From the NCBI RefSeq assembly GCF_900091435.1, contig NZ_FMCS01000013.1:120566-184565 (forward strand): DNA of 64,000 bases, written 5' to 3'. Positions within the stretch are counted from its first letter, which is position 1. Each line of letters starts with the position of its first letter. Positions 9,475 to 17,842 of the stretch are shown in pieces. The notes beneath the pieces are model-generated. The model saw nothing but the letters and a program-made list of their open reading frames with translations, was not told where the DNA came from and searched no databases. This DNA is from Micromonospora chaiyaphumensis (GTDB taxonomy: Bacteria > Actinomycetota > Actinomycetes > Mycobacteriales > Micromonosporaceae). A program made the translations under genes and the position numbers.

Positions 9475-9500
9475 TGTCGGATCTCCGACAGCCGTAGGCT
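9475..9500 (+). promoter_or_regulatory. Palindrome plus -10 box upstream of the GTPase-like gene
   Basis: TGTCGGA-TC-TCCGACA (9475-9490) is a perfect 16-bp palindrome ending 4 bp before a TAGGCT -10 hexamer (9495-9500). The palindrome occupies the promoter spacer, a position where bound protein would block transcription or, for MerR-like factors, remodel it. No convincing -35 box is visible. Confidence 0.45.
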
Positions 9501-9570
9501 TCCGGCATCCCCTTTGACCAGGGAACCTCCACGCGACCGACCGCAACCGGTCGCCCTACTGGGAGGCCTG

Positions 9571-11136
9571 ATGAAGCCAGGTCCACTCCCCTCGGTCGAC
9601 GTGCCCGATCCGGGCGCGTCGGCCGAGGCGCCCCGGTGCGCGTCGCTGCCGACCCGGCTCGGCGTGACCGAGCCGGGGCCGGACGAGCCGCTGGGCGTCG
9701 TGGTGACCGGGCCGGCCGGCGCCGGCCGCCGCGAGCTGCTCGCCGGCCTGCTCGACCTGGACCCCGGGATGCTCGCCGTGCCGGCCGGGAGCCACCTGCT
9801 CGTCCAGCACGCCAAGGTGCCCACCCGGGCCGCCTACGTGCCGGGCTACCGCCAGCCGCACTCCTACGGCGCCGACCCGCTCGCCGCCGGGCCGGCGCTG
9901 GCCCGCCCGCCCCGCCGCGTGGTGCTGAGCCTGCCGGATCCGCTGCTGCGCCACTTCGCCGTGCTCGACACGCCGGACAGCGGCACCCTCGGCGTGGCCG
10001 GCGGCCGGGTGCTGCTCGACGCGACCGGCCGGGCCGGGGCCCTGCTCTTCGTGATCTCCGCCGACCAGGCGTTCAGCGCGGCCGAGCTGCACCTGCTCGC
10101 CGAGGTGGCGCGCACCCGGGTCGAGGTGTTCTTCGCCGTCACCCCCGGCGTGGCTGGCTGGGCGGCGCCGGCGGACGGCACGACGACGGAGGACACGGGG
10201 GCGTCCGGGTCGTCGGCCGGCCGGTCCGGCCCGCCCGGCCCCGCCGCCCGCCGCTACGACGCGGTGGAGGTCTCCGTCGCGGCGCACCGGGCCGCGCTGC
10301 TGGCGGCGGTGCCCGCGCTCGCCCAGGCCCGCTGGTTCCCGGTCCGCCAGAGCGAGCACTCGGTGCTGCGCCGCGCGCTGGTCGGCTGGGCCGCCGACGA
10401 GGGGCTGCGGCGGGCCAGCTCCCGCCCGCCGGAGCCGCCCGGCGCGCACGGCCGGGTACCCGTGGTGGCCGGCTCCGACCCGGCCGACCTCACCGAGCGG
10501 ATCGACCGCCAGGCCCGCTCCTGCGCCCAGCGGATCCGCCAGCACCTCGCCCTGGAGCTGGCCAACATCCACCTCCGGGTGGTGCAGGAGATCGTCTTCG
10601 GGGTGGGCTGCGCCGGCCTGCCGCAGCTGCTCGACCGCGAGATGGAGGCTTTGTCCCTGCTCGCCACCGCGCAGTGCGACGAGGCGGTCCGGGGCATCGT
10701 CGACGACGCGGCCGCCCGGGTCTTCGGCGCGCCGCTCGCCGAGGGGGTGCGCCGGCGGATCGCGCACGCCGTCCGCTGGGGCCTGGCCGACCATCCGGAC
10801 GGCCGTGAGCTGGACCGCGTGCTTCTCGTCACCAGCACCGCCGGGGTGGCCGGGCTGGCCGGCGCCGGCGCTCTCGACGCCCTCGCCGGCTACCCGGGCG
10901 GGGAGCGCGACGAGACGCTCCCGCCCGTCGGGGTGGCACTCAACGGCGGGTGCTGGCAGCACTGGCGGGTGCCCGGCAACGCCGACCCGAACGTGGCCCG
11001 CTCGTGGGCGCAGCGGGCGCTGCGCGAGGTCGAGCTGGAGCTGTCGCGCCAGGTGTCCCGTCGCTTCGAAGTGATCCGCCTCTCGCTCGGCGCGGTCCTC
11101 ACCGATGCTGTCGACCACGGCATCCTGCTCGCCTGA
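9571..11136 (+). CDS. Degenerate dynamin/GTPase-like protein of unknown function
   Basis: A 521-residue protein that I do not recognise as a named family. It has a P-loop-like GPAGAGRRE near residue 45 where the invariant Lys of GxxxxGK[ST] is Arg. A switch II-like segment VLDTPDSG follows near residue 130, then a hydrophobic strand ALLFVISADQAFS, and then FFAVTPG where a G4 [NT]KxD motif would be expected. The C-terminal half is helical and mostly Ala/Leu/Arg. No signal peptide is present, but a short hydrophobic GLAGAGALDALAG stretch occurs late. The ATG at 9571 follows GGGAGG. It diverges from the LuxR regulator. The overall layout resembles dynamin-like GTPases with an eroded nucleotide site; this is inference. 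Confidence 0.6.
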   Translation: MKPGPLPSVDVPDPGASAEAPRCASLPTRLGVTEPGPDEPLGVVVTGPAGAGRRELLAGLLDLDPGMLAVPAGSHLLVQHAKVPTRAAYVPGYRQPHSYGADPLAAGPALARPPRRVVLSLPDPLLRHFAVLDTPDSGTLGVAGGRVLLDATGRAGALLFVISADQAFSAAELHLLAEVARTRVEVFFAVTPGVAGWAAPADGTTTEDTGASGSSAGRSGPPGPAARRYDAVEVSVAAHRAALLAAVPALAQARWFPVRQSEHSVLRRALVGWAADEGLRRASSRPPEPPGAHGRVPVVAGSDPADLTERIDRQARSCAQRIRQHLALELANIHLRVVQEIVFGVGCAGLPQLLDREMEALSLLATAQCDEAVRGIVDDAAARVFGAPLAEGVRRRIAHAVRWGLADHPDGRELDRVLLVTSTAGVAGLAGAGALDALAGYPGGERDETLPPVGVALNGGCWQHWRVPGNADPNVARSWAQRALREVELELSRQVSRRFEVIRLSLGAVLTDAVDHGILLA

Positions 11137-11251
11137 GGCCGGGGCCGCCGCGCCGCCGCCGGGCCCGCCGCACGCGGCCCGGCCGGGTGATCCCGACCGC
11201 CGCGCCGTTCCGGTTCATCGGTTCCCCGGATCCGGTGGCACGATGGGGGGC

Positions 11252-11542
11252 ATGGCGGCTCCACAGGTTGCGCCGGTCGAGACGCCGGACACCGAAGAGG
11301 TGCCGGTCTCCGACCGGCCATGGGTGACCATCGTCTGGGACGATCCGGTCAACCTCATGACGTACGTGACCTGGGTGTTCCAGAAGCTCTTCGGATACAG
11401 CCGGGAGAAGGCCGAGCAGCTCATGCTGGACGTGCACCACAAGGGCAAGGCGGTCGTCTCCAGCGGCGCCCGGGAGCGGATGGAGCACGACGCGTCGCAG
11501 CTGCACGCGTACGGCCTCTGGGCGACGGTGGACCGGTCATGA
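11252..11542 (+). CDS. clpS: ATP-dependent Clp protease adaptor ClpS
   Basis: The N-recognin adaptor that delivers N-degron substrates to ClpAP/ClpCP. About 96 residues, with the canonical core WVTIVWDDPVNLMTYVTWVF (the N-end-rule pocket), LMLDVHHKGKAVV and the ERMEHDASQLHAYGLWATVD ending. The start is either 11243 or 11252; the second gives MAAPQVAP. It overlaps the next gene by 4 bp (ATGA), and this clpS-DUF2017 pair is the standard actinobacterial arrangement. Confidence 0.95.
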   Translation: MAAPQVAPVETPDTEEVPVSDRPWVTIVWDDPVNLMTYVTWVFQKLFGYSREKAEQLMLDVHHKGKAVVSSGARERMEHDASQLHAYGLWATVDRS

Positions 11543-12042
11543 GCATGTTCCGCCGCCAGGGCGACCGCTACGTGGCCATCTTCGCGGTGGACGAGGTCCG
11601 GGTGCTGCGCAAGGTCGCCTCCGAGGTGGTCGGCCTGCTCACCGACGGCTTCGACCACGACGACCCGGTGGTCGGCCGGCTCTTCCCCGAGGTCTACCCG
11701 GACGACGCGGCGGGCAGCGCCGAGTTCCGCCGCTACACCGAGGGCGACCTCAAGACCGCCAAGATCGACCAGGCGGGGGCGATCCTCGCCGCGCTGCCCG
11801 ACGGCGACAGCGGCGGCGACGTGCGGCTCGACGCCGAGGCGGCCGAGGCGTGGCTGCGCGCGCTCAACGACGCGCGGCTGGCCATGGGGGTCCGGCTGGA
11901 GATCAAGGACGGCACCGACCTGGGCGAGGAGCTGGACGACGCGGTCGCCGAGGACCCCACCTCCTCCCGCGTGTTCCAACTATCGGTCTACGCGTACCTG
12001 GGTTATCTCCAGGAATCCCTGCTCAACGCCTTGATCGACTGA
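11539..12042 (+). CDS. DUF2017 family protein
   Basis: A 167-residue cytosolic protein starting MSMFRRQGDRYVAIFAVDEV; helical, with RLFPEVYPDDAAGSAEFRRY and SVYAYLGYLQESLLNALID near the ends. It corresponds in position and pattern to M. tuberculosis Rv1332, always next to clpS. No catalytic motif is visible. The ATGA overlap with clpS implies translational coupling and a role linked to Clp proteolysis, but no function is established. Confidence 0.9.
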   Translation: MSMFRRQGDRYVAIFAVDEVRVLRKVASEVVGLLTDGFDHDDPVVGRLFPEVYPDDAAGSAEFRRYTEGDLKTAKIDQAGAILAALPDGDSGGDVRLDAEAAEAWLRALNDARLAMGVRLEIKDGTDLGEELDDAVAEDPTSSRVFQLSVYAYLGYLQESLLNALID

Positions 12043-12084
12043 GCCGTGACGGCGGCCACCTCGCGGGCCGGGACGGCCAGGGGC

Positions 12085-12090
12085 TAGGCT
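12085..12090 (+). promoter_or_regulatory. -10 box for leaderless mec transcript
   Basis: TAGGCT ends 7 nt before the GTG of mec, the spacing expected when transcription starts on or next to the start codon. There is no Shine-Dalgarno sequence in front of this GTG. Confidence 0.5.
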
Positions 12091-12097
12091 TGGCGGC

Positions 12098-12583
12098 GTG
12101 CTGAGCATCGACCGGTCGATCATCGACGCGATCGTGGCCCACGCGCGTCGGGACCACCCGGACGAGGCGTGCGGCGTGGTCGCCGGTCCCGCCGGCAGCG
12201 ACACTCCCACCCGGCTCATCCCCATGGACAACGCCGCCCGCTCCATGACCTTCTACGAGTTCGACTCGATGGAGCAGCTGCGGGTGTGGCGGGAGATGGA
12301 CGACCGCGACGAGGAGCCGGTCGTCATCTACCACTCGCACACCGCGACGGAGGCCTACCCGTCCCGCACGGACGTCTCCTTCGCCGGGGAGCCGGGGGCG
12401 CACTACCTGCTCGTCTCGACCCGTGAGCCCGACACCGAGGAGATCCGCTCCTTCCGGATCGTCGACGGCGTGGTGACCGAGGAGCCGGTCGAGATCGTGG
12501 CTGCCGTGGACCCGCACGCCGTCCAGTCCTACATGTTCGGGCAGAGCCCGGCGACGGTCGACTACGAGTGTTCCGACCGCTGA
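12098..12583 (+). CDS. mec: JAMM/MPN+ metallopeptidase, CysO-cysteine peptidase (Mec+)
   Basis: A zinc isopeptidase-like enzyme of the M67 family. In M. tuberculosis Mec+ releases cysteine from the CysO-Cys adduct in the sulfur-carrier route to cysteine. The JAMM residues are all present: E23 (PDEACG), H79 and H81 (VVIYHSHTATE), S89 and D92 (SRTD), in H-x-H-x10-D spacing. The 161 residues form a single domain. The GTG start at 12098 sits 7 nt after a TAGGCT box and looks leaderless. cysO and cysM follow on the same strand. Because the adjacent CysO has residues beyond its Gly-Gly, this peptidase may also mature CysO here (inference). Confidence 0.94.
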   Translation: MLSIDRSIIDAIVAHARRDHPDEACGVVAGPAGSDTPTRLIPMDNAARSMTFYEFDSMEQLRVWREMDDRDEEPVVIYHSHTATEAYPSRTDVSFAGEPGAHYLLVSTREPDTEEIRSFRIVDGVVTEEPVEIVAAVDPHAVQSYMFGQSPATVDYECSDR

Positions 12584-12654
12584 TCCTCCAGCGCCGGCAC
12601 ACCCTTTCTTCTTCCCGTCACCTGGCACGACCCGAACAAGGAGCACGAGACATC

Positions 12655-12990
12655 ATGGCCATCGAGGTTCGCATCCCCACCATCCTGCGCAGCTACACCG
12701 GCGGCGCGAAGGTCGTCGAGGGCAGCGGCGACACCCTGGGCGACCTGCTCGCCGACCTGGACTCCCGGCACGGCGGCCTGCGGGCCCGGCTGGTGACCGA
12801 CGCGGGCGCGCTGCACCGGTTCGTCAACGTCTACGTCAACGACGAGGACGTCCGCTTCCTCGGCGCGCTCGACGCCAAGCTCAACGACGGCGACAGCGTC
12901 ACCATCCTGCCGGCCGTGGCCGGCGGCGCGTTCGGCTTCGCCGCGGCGGCCGCCATCGCCGGTCACCGCGCGGCCGTCGCCGCCCGCTGA
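12655..12990 (+). CDS. cysO: CysO-type MoaD/ThiS sulfur-carrier protein with C-terminal tail
   Basis: A small ubiquitin-like sulfur carrier that is thiocarboxylated at a C-terminal Gly-Gly and donates sulfur to CysM. 111 residues: beta-grasp start MAIEVRIPTILRSYTGG, core FVNVYVNDEDVRFL and the carrier end SVTILPAVAGG at 90-91. Unusually, 20 further residues follow (AFGFAAAAAIAGHRAAVAAR), Ala-rich and positively charged. M. tuberculosis CysO ends exactly at the corresponding Gly-Gly. The tail would have to be removed before activation by a MoeB/MoeZ-type enzyme, and the JAMM peptidase two positions upstream is the obvious candidate. The start ATG follows AAGGAG; the stop lies 14 bp before cysM. 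Confidence 0.92.
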   Translation: MAIEVRIPTILRSYTGGAKVVEGSGDTLGDLLADLDSRHGGLRARLVTDAGALHRFVNVYVNDEDVRFLGALDAKLNDGDSVTILPAVAGGAFGFAAAAAIAGHRAAVAAR

Positions 12991-13004
12991 GGGCGGCCGG
13001 CGGC

Positions 13005-13970
13005 ATGGCACGGTACGACAGCCTGCTCGACGCGTGCGGGGGCACGCCCCTCGTGGGGCTGCCCCGGCTCTCGCCGACGGTCCCCGACGGGGCGCCGCCG
13101 GTGCGGCTCTGGGCGAAGCTGGAGGACCGGAACCCGACGGGCAGCATCAAGGACCGGGCGGCGCTGTTCATGGTCCGGGCCGCCGAGGAGGCCGGCCGGC
13201 TCCGCCCGGGTGACACCATCCTGGAGCCGACCAGCGGCAACACCGGCATCTCGCTGGCCATGGTGGCGAAGCTGCGCGGCTACCGGCTGGTCTGCGTGAT
13301 GCCGGAGAACGTCTCCACCGAGCGGGTCCAGCTGCTGCGGATGTACGGCGCGGAGATCATCTTCTCGCCGGCGGCGGGCGGCTCGAACCAGGCCGTCGCC
13401 ACCGCCAAGCAGATCGCCGCCGAGCACCCGGACTGGGTGATGCTCTTCCAGTACGGCAACGAGGCGAACGCCCGGGCGCACTACGAGACGACCGGGCCGG
13501 AGCTGCTGCACGACCTGCCGACCATCACCCACTTCGTGGCCGGCCTGGGCACCACCGGCACGCTGATGGGCACCGGGCGCTACCTGCGGGAGAAGGTCGA
13601 CGGCATCCAGGTCGTCGCGGCCGAGCCCCGCTACGGTGAGCTGGTCTACGGGCTGCGCAACATCGACGAGGGCTACGTGCCCGAGCTGTACGACGCCACC
13701 GTGCTCTCCCGGCGGTTCTCGGTGGGCACCCGGGACGCGGTGCTGCGGACCCGGCAGCTCGTCGAGGTGGAGGGGATCTTCGCCGGCTTCTCCACCGGAG
13801 CGATCCTGCACGCCGCCCTCGCGGTGGCGCACGAGGCGGTCCGGGACGGCCGCCGCGCCGACGTGGCCTTCGTGGTCGCCGACGGCGGGTGGAAGTACCT
13901 GTCGACCGGGGCGTACGGCGGCACCCTCGCGGACGCCGAGGACGCTCTGGAGGGGCAGCTCTGGGCCTGA
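13005..13970 (+). CDS. cysM: O-phosphoserine sulfhydrylase / cysteine synthase, CysO-dependent
   Basis: A PLP-dependent fold type II cysteine synthase of 321 residues. K49 in NPTGSIKDRAA is the Schiff-base lysine. TSGNTGISLAMVA is the substrate-binding loop and GLGTTGTLMGTGRY the phosphate-binding loop. Position after mec and cysO identifies it with M. tuberculosis CysM, which uses O-phospho-L-serine and CysO thiocarboxylate rather than O-acetylserine and sulfide. The start follows GGGCGGCCGG, and the three genes form one short-spaced operon. No regulatory CBS domain is present. Confidence 0.95.
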   Translation: MARYDSLLDACGGTPLVGLPRLSPTVPDGAPPVRLWAKLEDRNPTGSIKDRAALFMVRAAEEAGRLRPGDTILEPTSGNTGISLAMVAKLRGYRLVCVMPENVSTERVQLLRMYGAEIIFSPAAGGSNQAVATAKQIAAEHPDWVMLFQYGNEANARAHYETTGPELLHDLPTITHFVAGLGTTGTLMGTGRYLREKVDGIQVVAAEPRYGELVYGLRNIDEGYVPELYDATVLSRRFSVGTRDAVLRTRQLVEVEGIFAGFSTGAILHAALAVAHEAVRDGRRADVAFVVADGGWKYLSTGAYGGTLADAEDALEGQLWA

Positions 13971-14078
13971 CGGCGCCACGGTCGGTTCGGCCCGCGTACG
14001 GCGCGGACCGGACCGACCGTGCCCGCCCGGGACCGGACGCGTGCGGGTGTCACGTTGATGACAACTTCCGGCAGATGA

Positions 14079-14108
14079 TTCTTGCCCGACCGGGCCGACG
14101 CGTAGGCT
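14079..14108 (+). promoter_or_regulatory. Candidate promoter of a leaderless small ORF before the MBL gene
   Basis: TTCTTG (14079-14084), an 18-bp spacer and TAGGCT (14103-14108). The next GTG is at 14116, so a transcript would start at or beside it. A GTTG-ATGA-CAAC inverted repeat lies just upstream at 14054-14065. Confidence 0.45.
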
Positions 14109-14115
14109 GCGCAGC

Positions 14116-14205
14116 GTGGCGAACGCGTCGGTAGAGATCATCGGCGGGGCGACCGCCGGCGTGTCGACTACCAAGCGTGAGATCGAGGCGACCGGATGCG
14201 ACTGA
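14116..14205 (+). CDS. Putative 29-codon leaderless small ORF overlapping the MBL start
   Basis: Reading frame GTG GCG AAC ... GGA TGC GAC TGA encodes a 29-residue peptide starting VANASVEIIGG and ending ATGCD. It begins 8 nt after a TAGGCT -10 box and its stop overlaps the ATG (14196) of the phosphodiesterase gene by 10 nt, an arrangement suited to translational coupling. Similar leaderless upstream ORFs are known to be common in mycobacteria. The peptide has one Cys at the penultimate position. It could also be chance, since GC-rich frames stay open easily. Confidence 0.4.
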   Translation: MANASVEIIGGATAGVSTTKREIEATGCD

Positions 14206-14942
14206 CCGTCCTCGGCTGCGCGGGCAGTTTTCCCGGGCCCGAGTCTCCCTGCTCCGCCTACCTCATGGAGGCCGACGGGTTCCGCCTCCTGATCGACTTC
14301 GGGGTGGGGTCGCTCTCCACGCTCCAGCGCTACGTCGGGCTGCACGCCCCCGACGCCATCCTCCTCACCCACCTGCACTGCGACCACATGTTCGACGCGG
14401 TGTCCTACGTGGTGGTGCGCCGGTACGCCCCGGACGGCCCCTACCCGCCCCTGCCGATGTACGCCCCGTCCGGCGCGCCGGACCGGATCGCCAGCGCGTA
14501 CGGGCAGGAGGAGGGCTCGGTGGAGGACGTCTACCAGTTCTACGGCCTCCAGCCGGGCACCTTCCCGATCGGGCCGTTCACCGTGACCGTCGACCGGATG
14601 AACCACCCGGTCGAGACGTACGGGGTGCGGCTGGAGCACGGCGGGCGGGTCTTCTGCTACTCCGCGGACACCGCACCCTGCGACGCGCTGCTGCGCCTGG
14701 CCCAGGACGCCGACGTGTTCCTCTGCGAGGCCAGCTACATGGACGGGGTGGAGAACCCGCCGGACCTGCACCTGACCGGCCGGGAGGCCGGCGAGGCGGC
14801 GACCAAGGCGGGGGTGGGCCGGCTGCTGCTCACCCACCTCGTCCCCGCCTGGGGCAGCGAGTCGCACACCGTGGAGTCGGCGGCCGGCGCGTACGGCGGA
14901 CCGCTCGAGGTGGTCCGCGCCGGCGCCTCCTACGAGGTCTGA
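14196..14942 (+). CDS. MBL-fold hydrolase, Rv1339-type cyclic nucleotide phosphodiesterase
   Basis: A 248-residue metallo-beta-lactamase-fold protein. The metal motif THLHCDH is at residues 58-64, and later ligands are seen in MNHPVETYGVRL, YSADTAPCD and THLVPAW. The DVFLCEASYMDG...PPDLHLTGREAGEAA stretch and its genomic place after cysM match M. tuberculosis Rv1339, described as an atypical class II cyclic-nucleotide phosphodiesterase. Substrate assignment here is by family. In M. tuberculosis rph and rdgB follow directly; here three other genes intervene. It is preceded by a possible coupled small ORF. Confidence 0.88.
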   Translation: MRLTVLGCAGSFPGPESPCSAYLMEADGFRLLIDFGVGSLSTLQRYVGLHAPDAILLTHLHCDHMFDAVSYVVVRRYAPDGPYPPLPMYAPSGAPDRIASAYGQEEGSVEDVYQFYGLQPGTFPIGPFTVTVDRMNHPVETYGVRLEHGGRVFCYSADTAPCDALLRLAQDADVFLCEASYMDGVENPPDLHLTGREAGEAATKAGVGRLLLTHLVPAWGSESHTVESAAGAYGGPLEVVRAGASYEV

Positions 14943-15010
14943 CCACCTGTCCCGAGCACGCCGGAGGGAGCGCCCCGGGCCGGGACGCCCCCTCGGGAGT
15001 GGCGGCGGTG

Positions 15011-17842
15011 CTACGACCCGGCGACGAACCGGAAGTAGGTGCGGTACTGGAATCCGTTGTCCAGGGTCAGCACGAATTCGCGGCAGGTGCCGGCCCAGGC
15101 CGGGTCGGTCTTCCACGGGTAGTTGTACTGGCCGTTGGCGTTCACCGAGAGGTGTGAGCCGCCGGGGTTCTGCGCCGCGACCGGGGTGGGTCGCGGGGTG
15201 ATCGCGCCGTCGGGCCCGACGGTCCGGAGGGTGTCGCAGTCGACCAGCCGGGAGTACGGCGAGCCGCTGGCGAGGATGTCCAGGCCGCGGTTGCTGGCGA
15301 GCTTGAACTTCATCGGTACGGCGTCACCGGCGACGACGGTGTTGAGCGCCGGCTGGGCCGAGCGGCCGACGAAGTCCCCCCGGCAGGACGGGTGGGTGTC
15401 GAAGGCCTCGGTGTTGTCGTCGCGGGCCGTGGTGCCCTGCACCGCGCTGTAGCCGAGACCCCGGCGGGCGAACGAGCCCCAGATGATGCAGGCGTTCTCG
15501 CCGCCGGTCAGCGCCGCGTCGGCGGCGATGATGGCGTTGCGGCCCGTGACGAAGCCGGGGCCGCAGCCCTGCATCTTGAGCCCGTCGATGACGAGCTGGA
15601 GGGCCAGGTTGTTGCCGCCGGTGTTCCACGGCTCGTAGACGGCCGGGTTGAACCCGTGCCGGTCGATCAGGTTCCAGGTCATGTCCCACAGGACCGACGC
15701 CCACGCGTGCCCGATGCCGTGCGGCACCGCCAGGGACGTCCCGTTGAGCCAGCCGCCCGTCTTGATCCCGTCGTAGGTGAACGGCTGGATCTCCATGTTC
15801 CGGGAGTACGGCCGCGGCCGGATGCCGGCGCCGTGCCGGTCGTCCTGGAACAGCACGTACGGGCCCATGCCGCGCTGCCCGTCGGCCGTGTCGAACGTCG
15901 GGTCGAGCAGCGTCGTGACCGCCATGAAGTCACTCCAGCCCTCGCCCATCTGCTCGTTGCCCGTCAGGCAGTTGACCGTCGGGCCGCCGGTGAGCCGGTT
16001 GGAGATGCCGTGCGTGTACTCGTGGATGATGACCCCGGCGTCGAGGTCACCGTCGCGGATGCCCGGGTGGTTCGGGTGCTTGCGCACCGACCCGGTGGCC
16101 TCGCCCGCTTCGATGGCAGCCTTGATCGCGTTGCCGTCGGCCTGGGTCACGGCGACGGCCGGAATGGTGACCGGCGCGGATGTCATGAGCCCGGTCAGCA
16201 CCGGGGCGCTGCCGGTGGCGTTGTGGGCGACCACCAGTGCCTTGGCGCCGAGCGACTGGGCGACCTGGGCCCGCTGCAGGTAGGTGCAGGCCGTGGTGCC
16301 GCCGTCGACCACGCTGATCCACCCGCCCGACGGCGGGGTGGCGGGGTAGGTCGCCGTGGTGCAGCCGGTGCCCGCGTACACGAGGCGGTGCCCGGCCAGG
16401 CCGGCCGTGGTCGGTGCCGGCGTGAACCGCGCCCAGGACGCGTCGAAGGAGCCGACGCCGTCCACGACGACCTGGTTCGGGCTGCCGAACTGGGTGCCCG
16501 GCCACAGGTACATCTGCATGCGCGGTGCGCCGACGCCGTCCACCGCCGGGGTGGAGAAGTTGGCGTTGTTGGTGCCGCGGCCGTCGGCCGCCTCCGCCCG
16601 GACGTAGTCGCCGCCCGCGCCGCCCCGACCGTAGTTGTTCGCCTGGAAGTTCCCCGACACCTCGTCGAAGCCGTACTGGTAGGTGACGTCGTGGATGATG
16701 TTGTTCCAGTAGAAGAGGTTGTCGGTCGCGGCGTCCCGGTAGTTCTGGGCGTGCTCGCCGAGGTCGAGCGGGTGGTCGAAGGTCAGGTTCGCGCCGCCGT
16801 CCGGGCTGCTGCCGAAGTCGGGCGCGTTGTTGTCGTCCTCGTCGTGGTAGGCGTGGACGTTGTTGCCCTGGGTGGTGGTGTGCTCGGCCCCCGCGGCGCC
16901 GTCGACGTCGTGCCAGCCGTACGGCGAGGCCGTCCCGTCGGCCGGGTTGGTCACCAGGGTCCGCGCTGCGTCGTTCGGGCTCTCGGCCGGGCCGGCGAAG
17001 ACCCGGTAGCTGGAGCCGTCCGGCACGGGGTTGCGCGACCCGAAGGCCGCGCTGTTCAGCGTCGTCGAGCGTCCCGGCGCGCTGCGGTCCAGGTTGTCGG
17101 CGACCTCCTTGACGTCCTCGTGGATCGTCCAGTCGTCGGCCTTGAGCAGCTTGCCGCTCTGGGCGTCGACGGCCGCGTTCCACAGGTGGGTGTCGGTGGA
17201 GTCGTCGATGACGAGTTGCCAGGCCAGGCGGAGCCCGTCGGCGGTGGGCTGCCAGCCGAGCTTGGCGGGGATGGGCTGGTCGGAGATGCCGGCGCCGGAG
17301 ACCACCGTGCGCTGGGCGGTGCCTGCGCTGCGGCTCATCACCCTCGGGTCAGCCGGATCGGGCAGATCCAGGGCGTCCGCGGCGGCGTGCACCGCCTCGA
17401 CCGCGTCGAGCGTGGCGGCGCCGGAGGCGTTGTCGGCCAGCCCGGGGACCAGGGTGTCACCGACGAACACGACGCTGCCGTCGCGGGCGATGTTCACCGT
17501 GGCGGTGGCGCCGAAGACCTCGAGGTCCTTGTAGCGCTGGGCCAGGTTGACGTGGGTGACGCCGTTGTGGCGGCTGGTGTAGCTGGAGGCCACCGCGAGG
17601 TCGGCCAGGTCGGTGGCGCGTACCCCGTGATCGGCGGGGTGTGCGCGCAGGTAGGACGTGGCGATCTCGTTCGGTGTGCCCTGGTTGGGGCCGGTGAGGA
17701 AGGTCGGGTTCGCGGGGGCGGCCTTGTCCGGCTCCGCTGCGGCGGGCTGCGCGGTCAACGTCGTCATGGACGCGACCAGGGTGGTGGACAGCAGCAACGT
17801 GGCATTGCGGCGAACACGGGACGGGCGTGAGGGCAGGGGCAC
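15011..17842 (-). CDS. Secreted M36 (fungalysin-type) zinc metalloprotease with PA domain
   Basis: A 943-residue extracellular protease. A Sec signal peptide (RRNATLLLSTTLVASMTTLTAQPAAA) is followed by an N-terminal FTP/PepSY-like propeptide (about 40-230). The catalytic domain has the zinc motif HEYTHGISNRLTGG near residue 606 and the downstream Glu ligand in GEGWSDFMA. A protease-associated (PA) insert, roughly residues 430-540, includes AQSLGAKALVVAHNATGS. A C-terminal beta domain ends the protein. The GTG at 17842 is chosen because AAAGGAGC lies 5-6 nt upstream. It diverges from the LVIVD-repeat secreted protein; both may share regulation. Confidence 0.93.
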   Translation of the reverse strand: MPLPSRPSRVRRNATLLLSTTLVASMTTLTAQPAAAEPDKAAPANPTFLTGPNQGTPNEIATSYLRAHPADHGVRATDLADLAVASSYTSRHNGVTHVNLAQRYKDLEVFGATATVNIARDGSVVFVGDTLVPGLADNASGAATLDAVEAVHAAADALDLPDPADPRVMSRSAGTAQRTVVSGAGISDQPIPAKLGWQPTADGLRLAWQLVIDDSTDTHLWNAAVDAQSGKLLKADDWTIHEDVKEVADNLDRSAPGRSTTLNSAAFGSRNPVPDGSSYRVFAGPAESPNDAARTLVTNPADGTASPYGWHDVDGAAGAEHTTTQGNNVHAYHDEDDNNAPDFGSSPDGGANLTFDHPLDLGEHAQNYRDAATDNLFYWNNIIHDVTYQYGFDEVSGNFQANNYGRGGAGGDYVRAEAADGRGTNNANFSTPAVDGVGAPRMQMYLWPGTQFGSPNQVVVDGVGSFDASWARFTPAPTTAGLAGHRLVYAGTGCTTATYPATPPSGGWISVVDGGTTACTYLQRAQVAQSLGAKALVVAHNATGSAPVLTGLMTSAPVTIPAVAVTQADGNAIKAAIEAGEATGSVRKHPNHPGIRDGDLDAGVIIHEYTHGISNRLTGGPTVNCLTGNEQMGEGWSDFMAVTTLLDPTFDTADGQRGMGPYVLFQDDRHGAGIRPRPYSRNMEIQPFTYDGIKTGGWLNGTSLAVPHGIGHAWASVLWDMTWNLIDRHGFNPAVYEPWNTGGNNLALQLVIDGLKMQGCGPGFVTGRNAIIAADAALTGGENACIIWGSFARRGLGYSAVQGTTARDDNTEAFDTHPSCRGDFVGRSAQPALNTVVAGDAVPMKFKLASNRGLDILASGSPYSRLVDCDTLRTVGPDGAITPRPTPVAAQNPGGSHLSVNANGQYNYPWKTDPAWAGTCREFVLTLDNGFQYRTYFRFVAGS

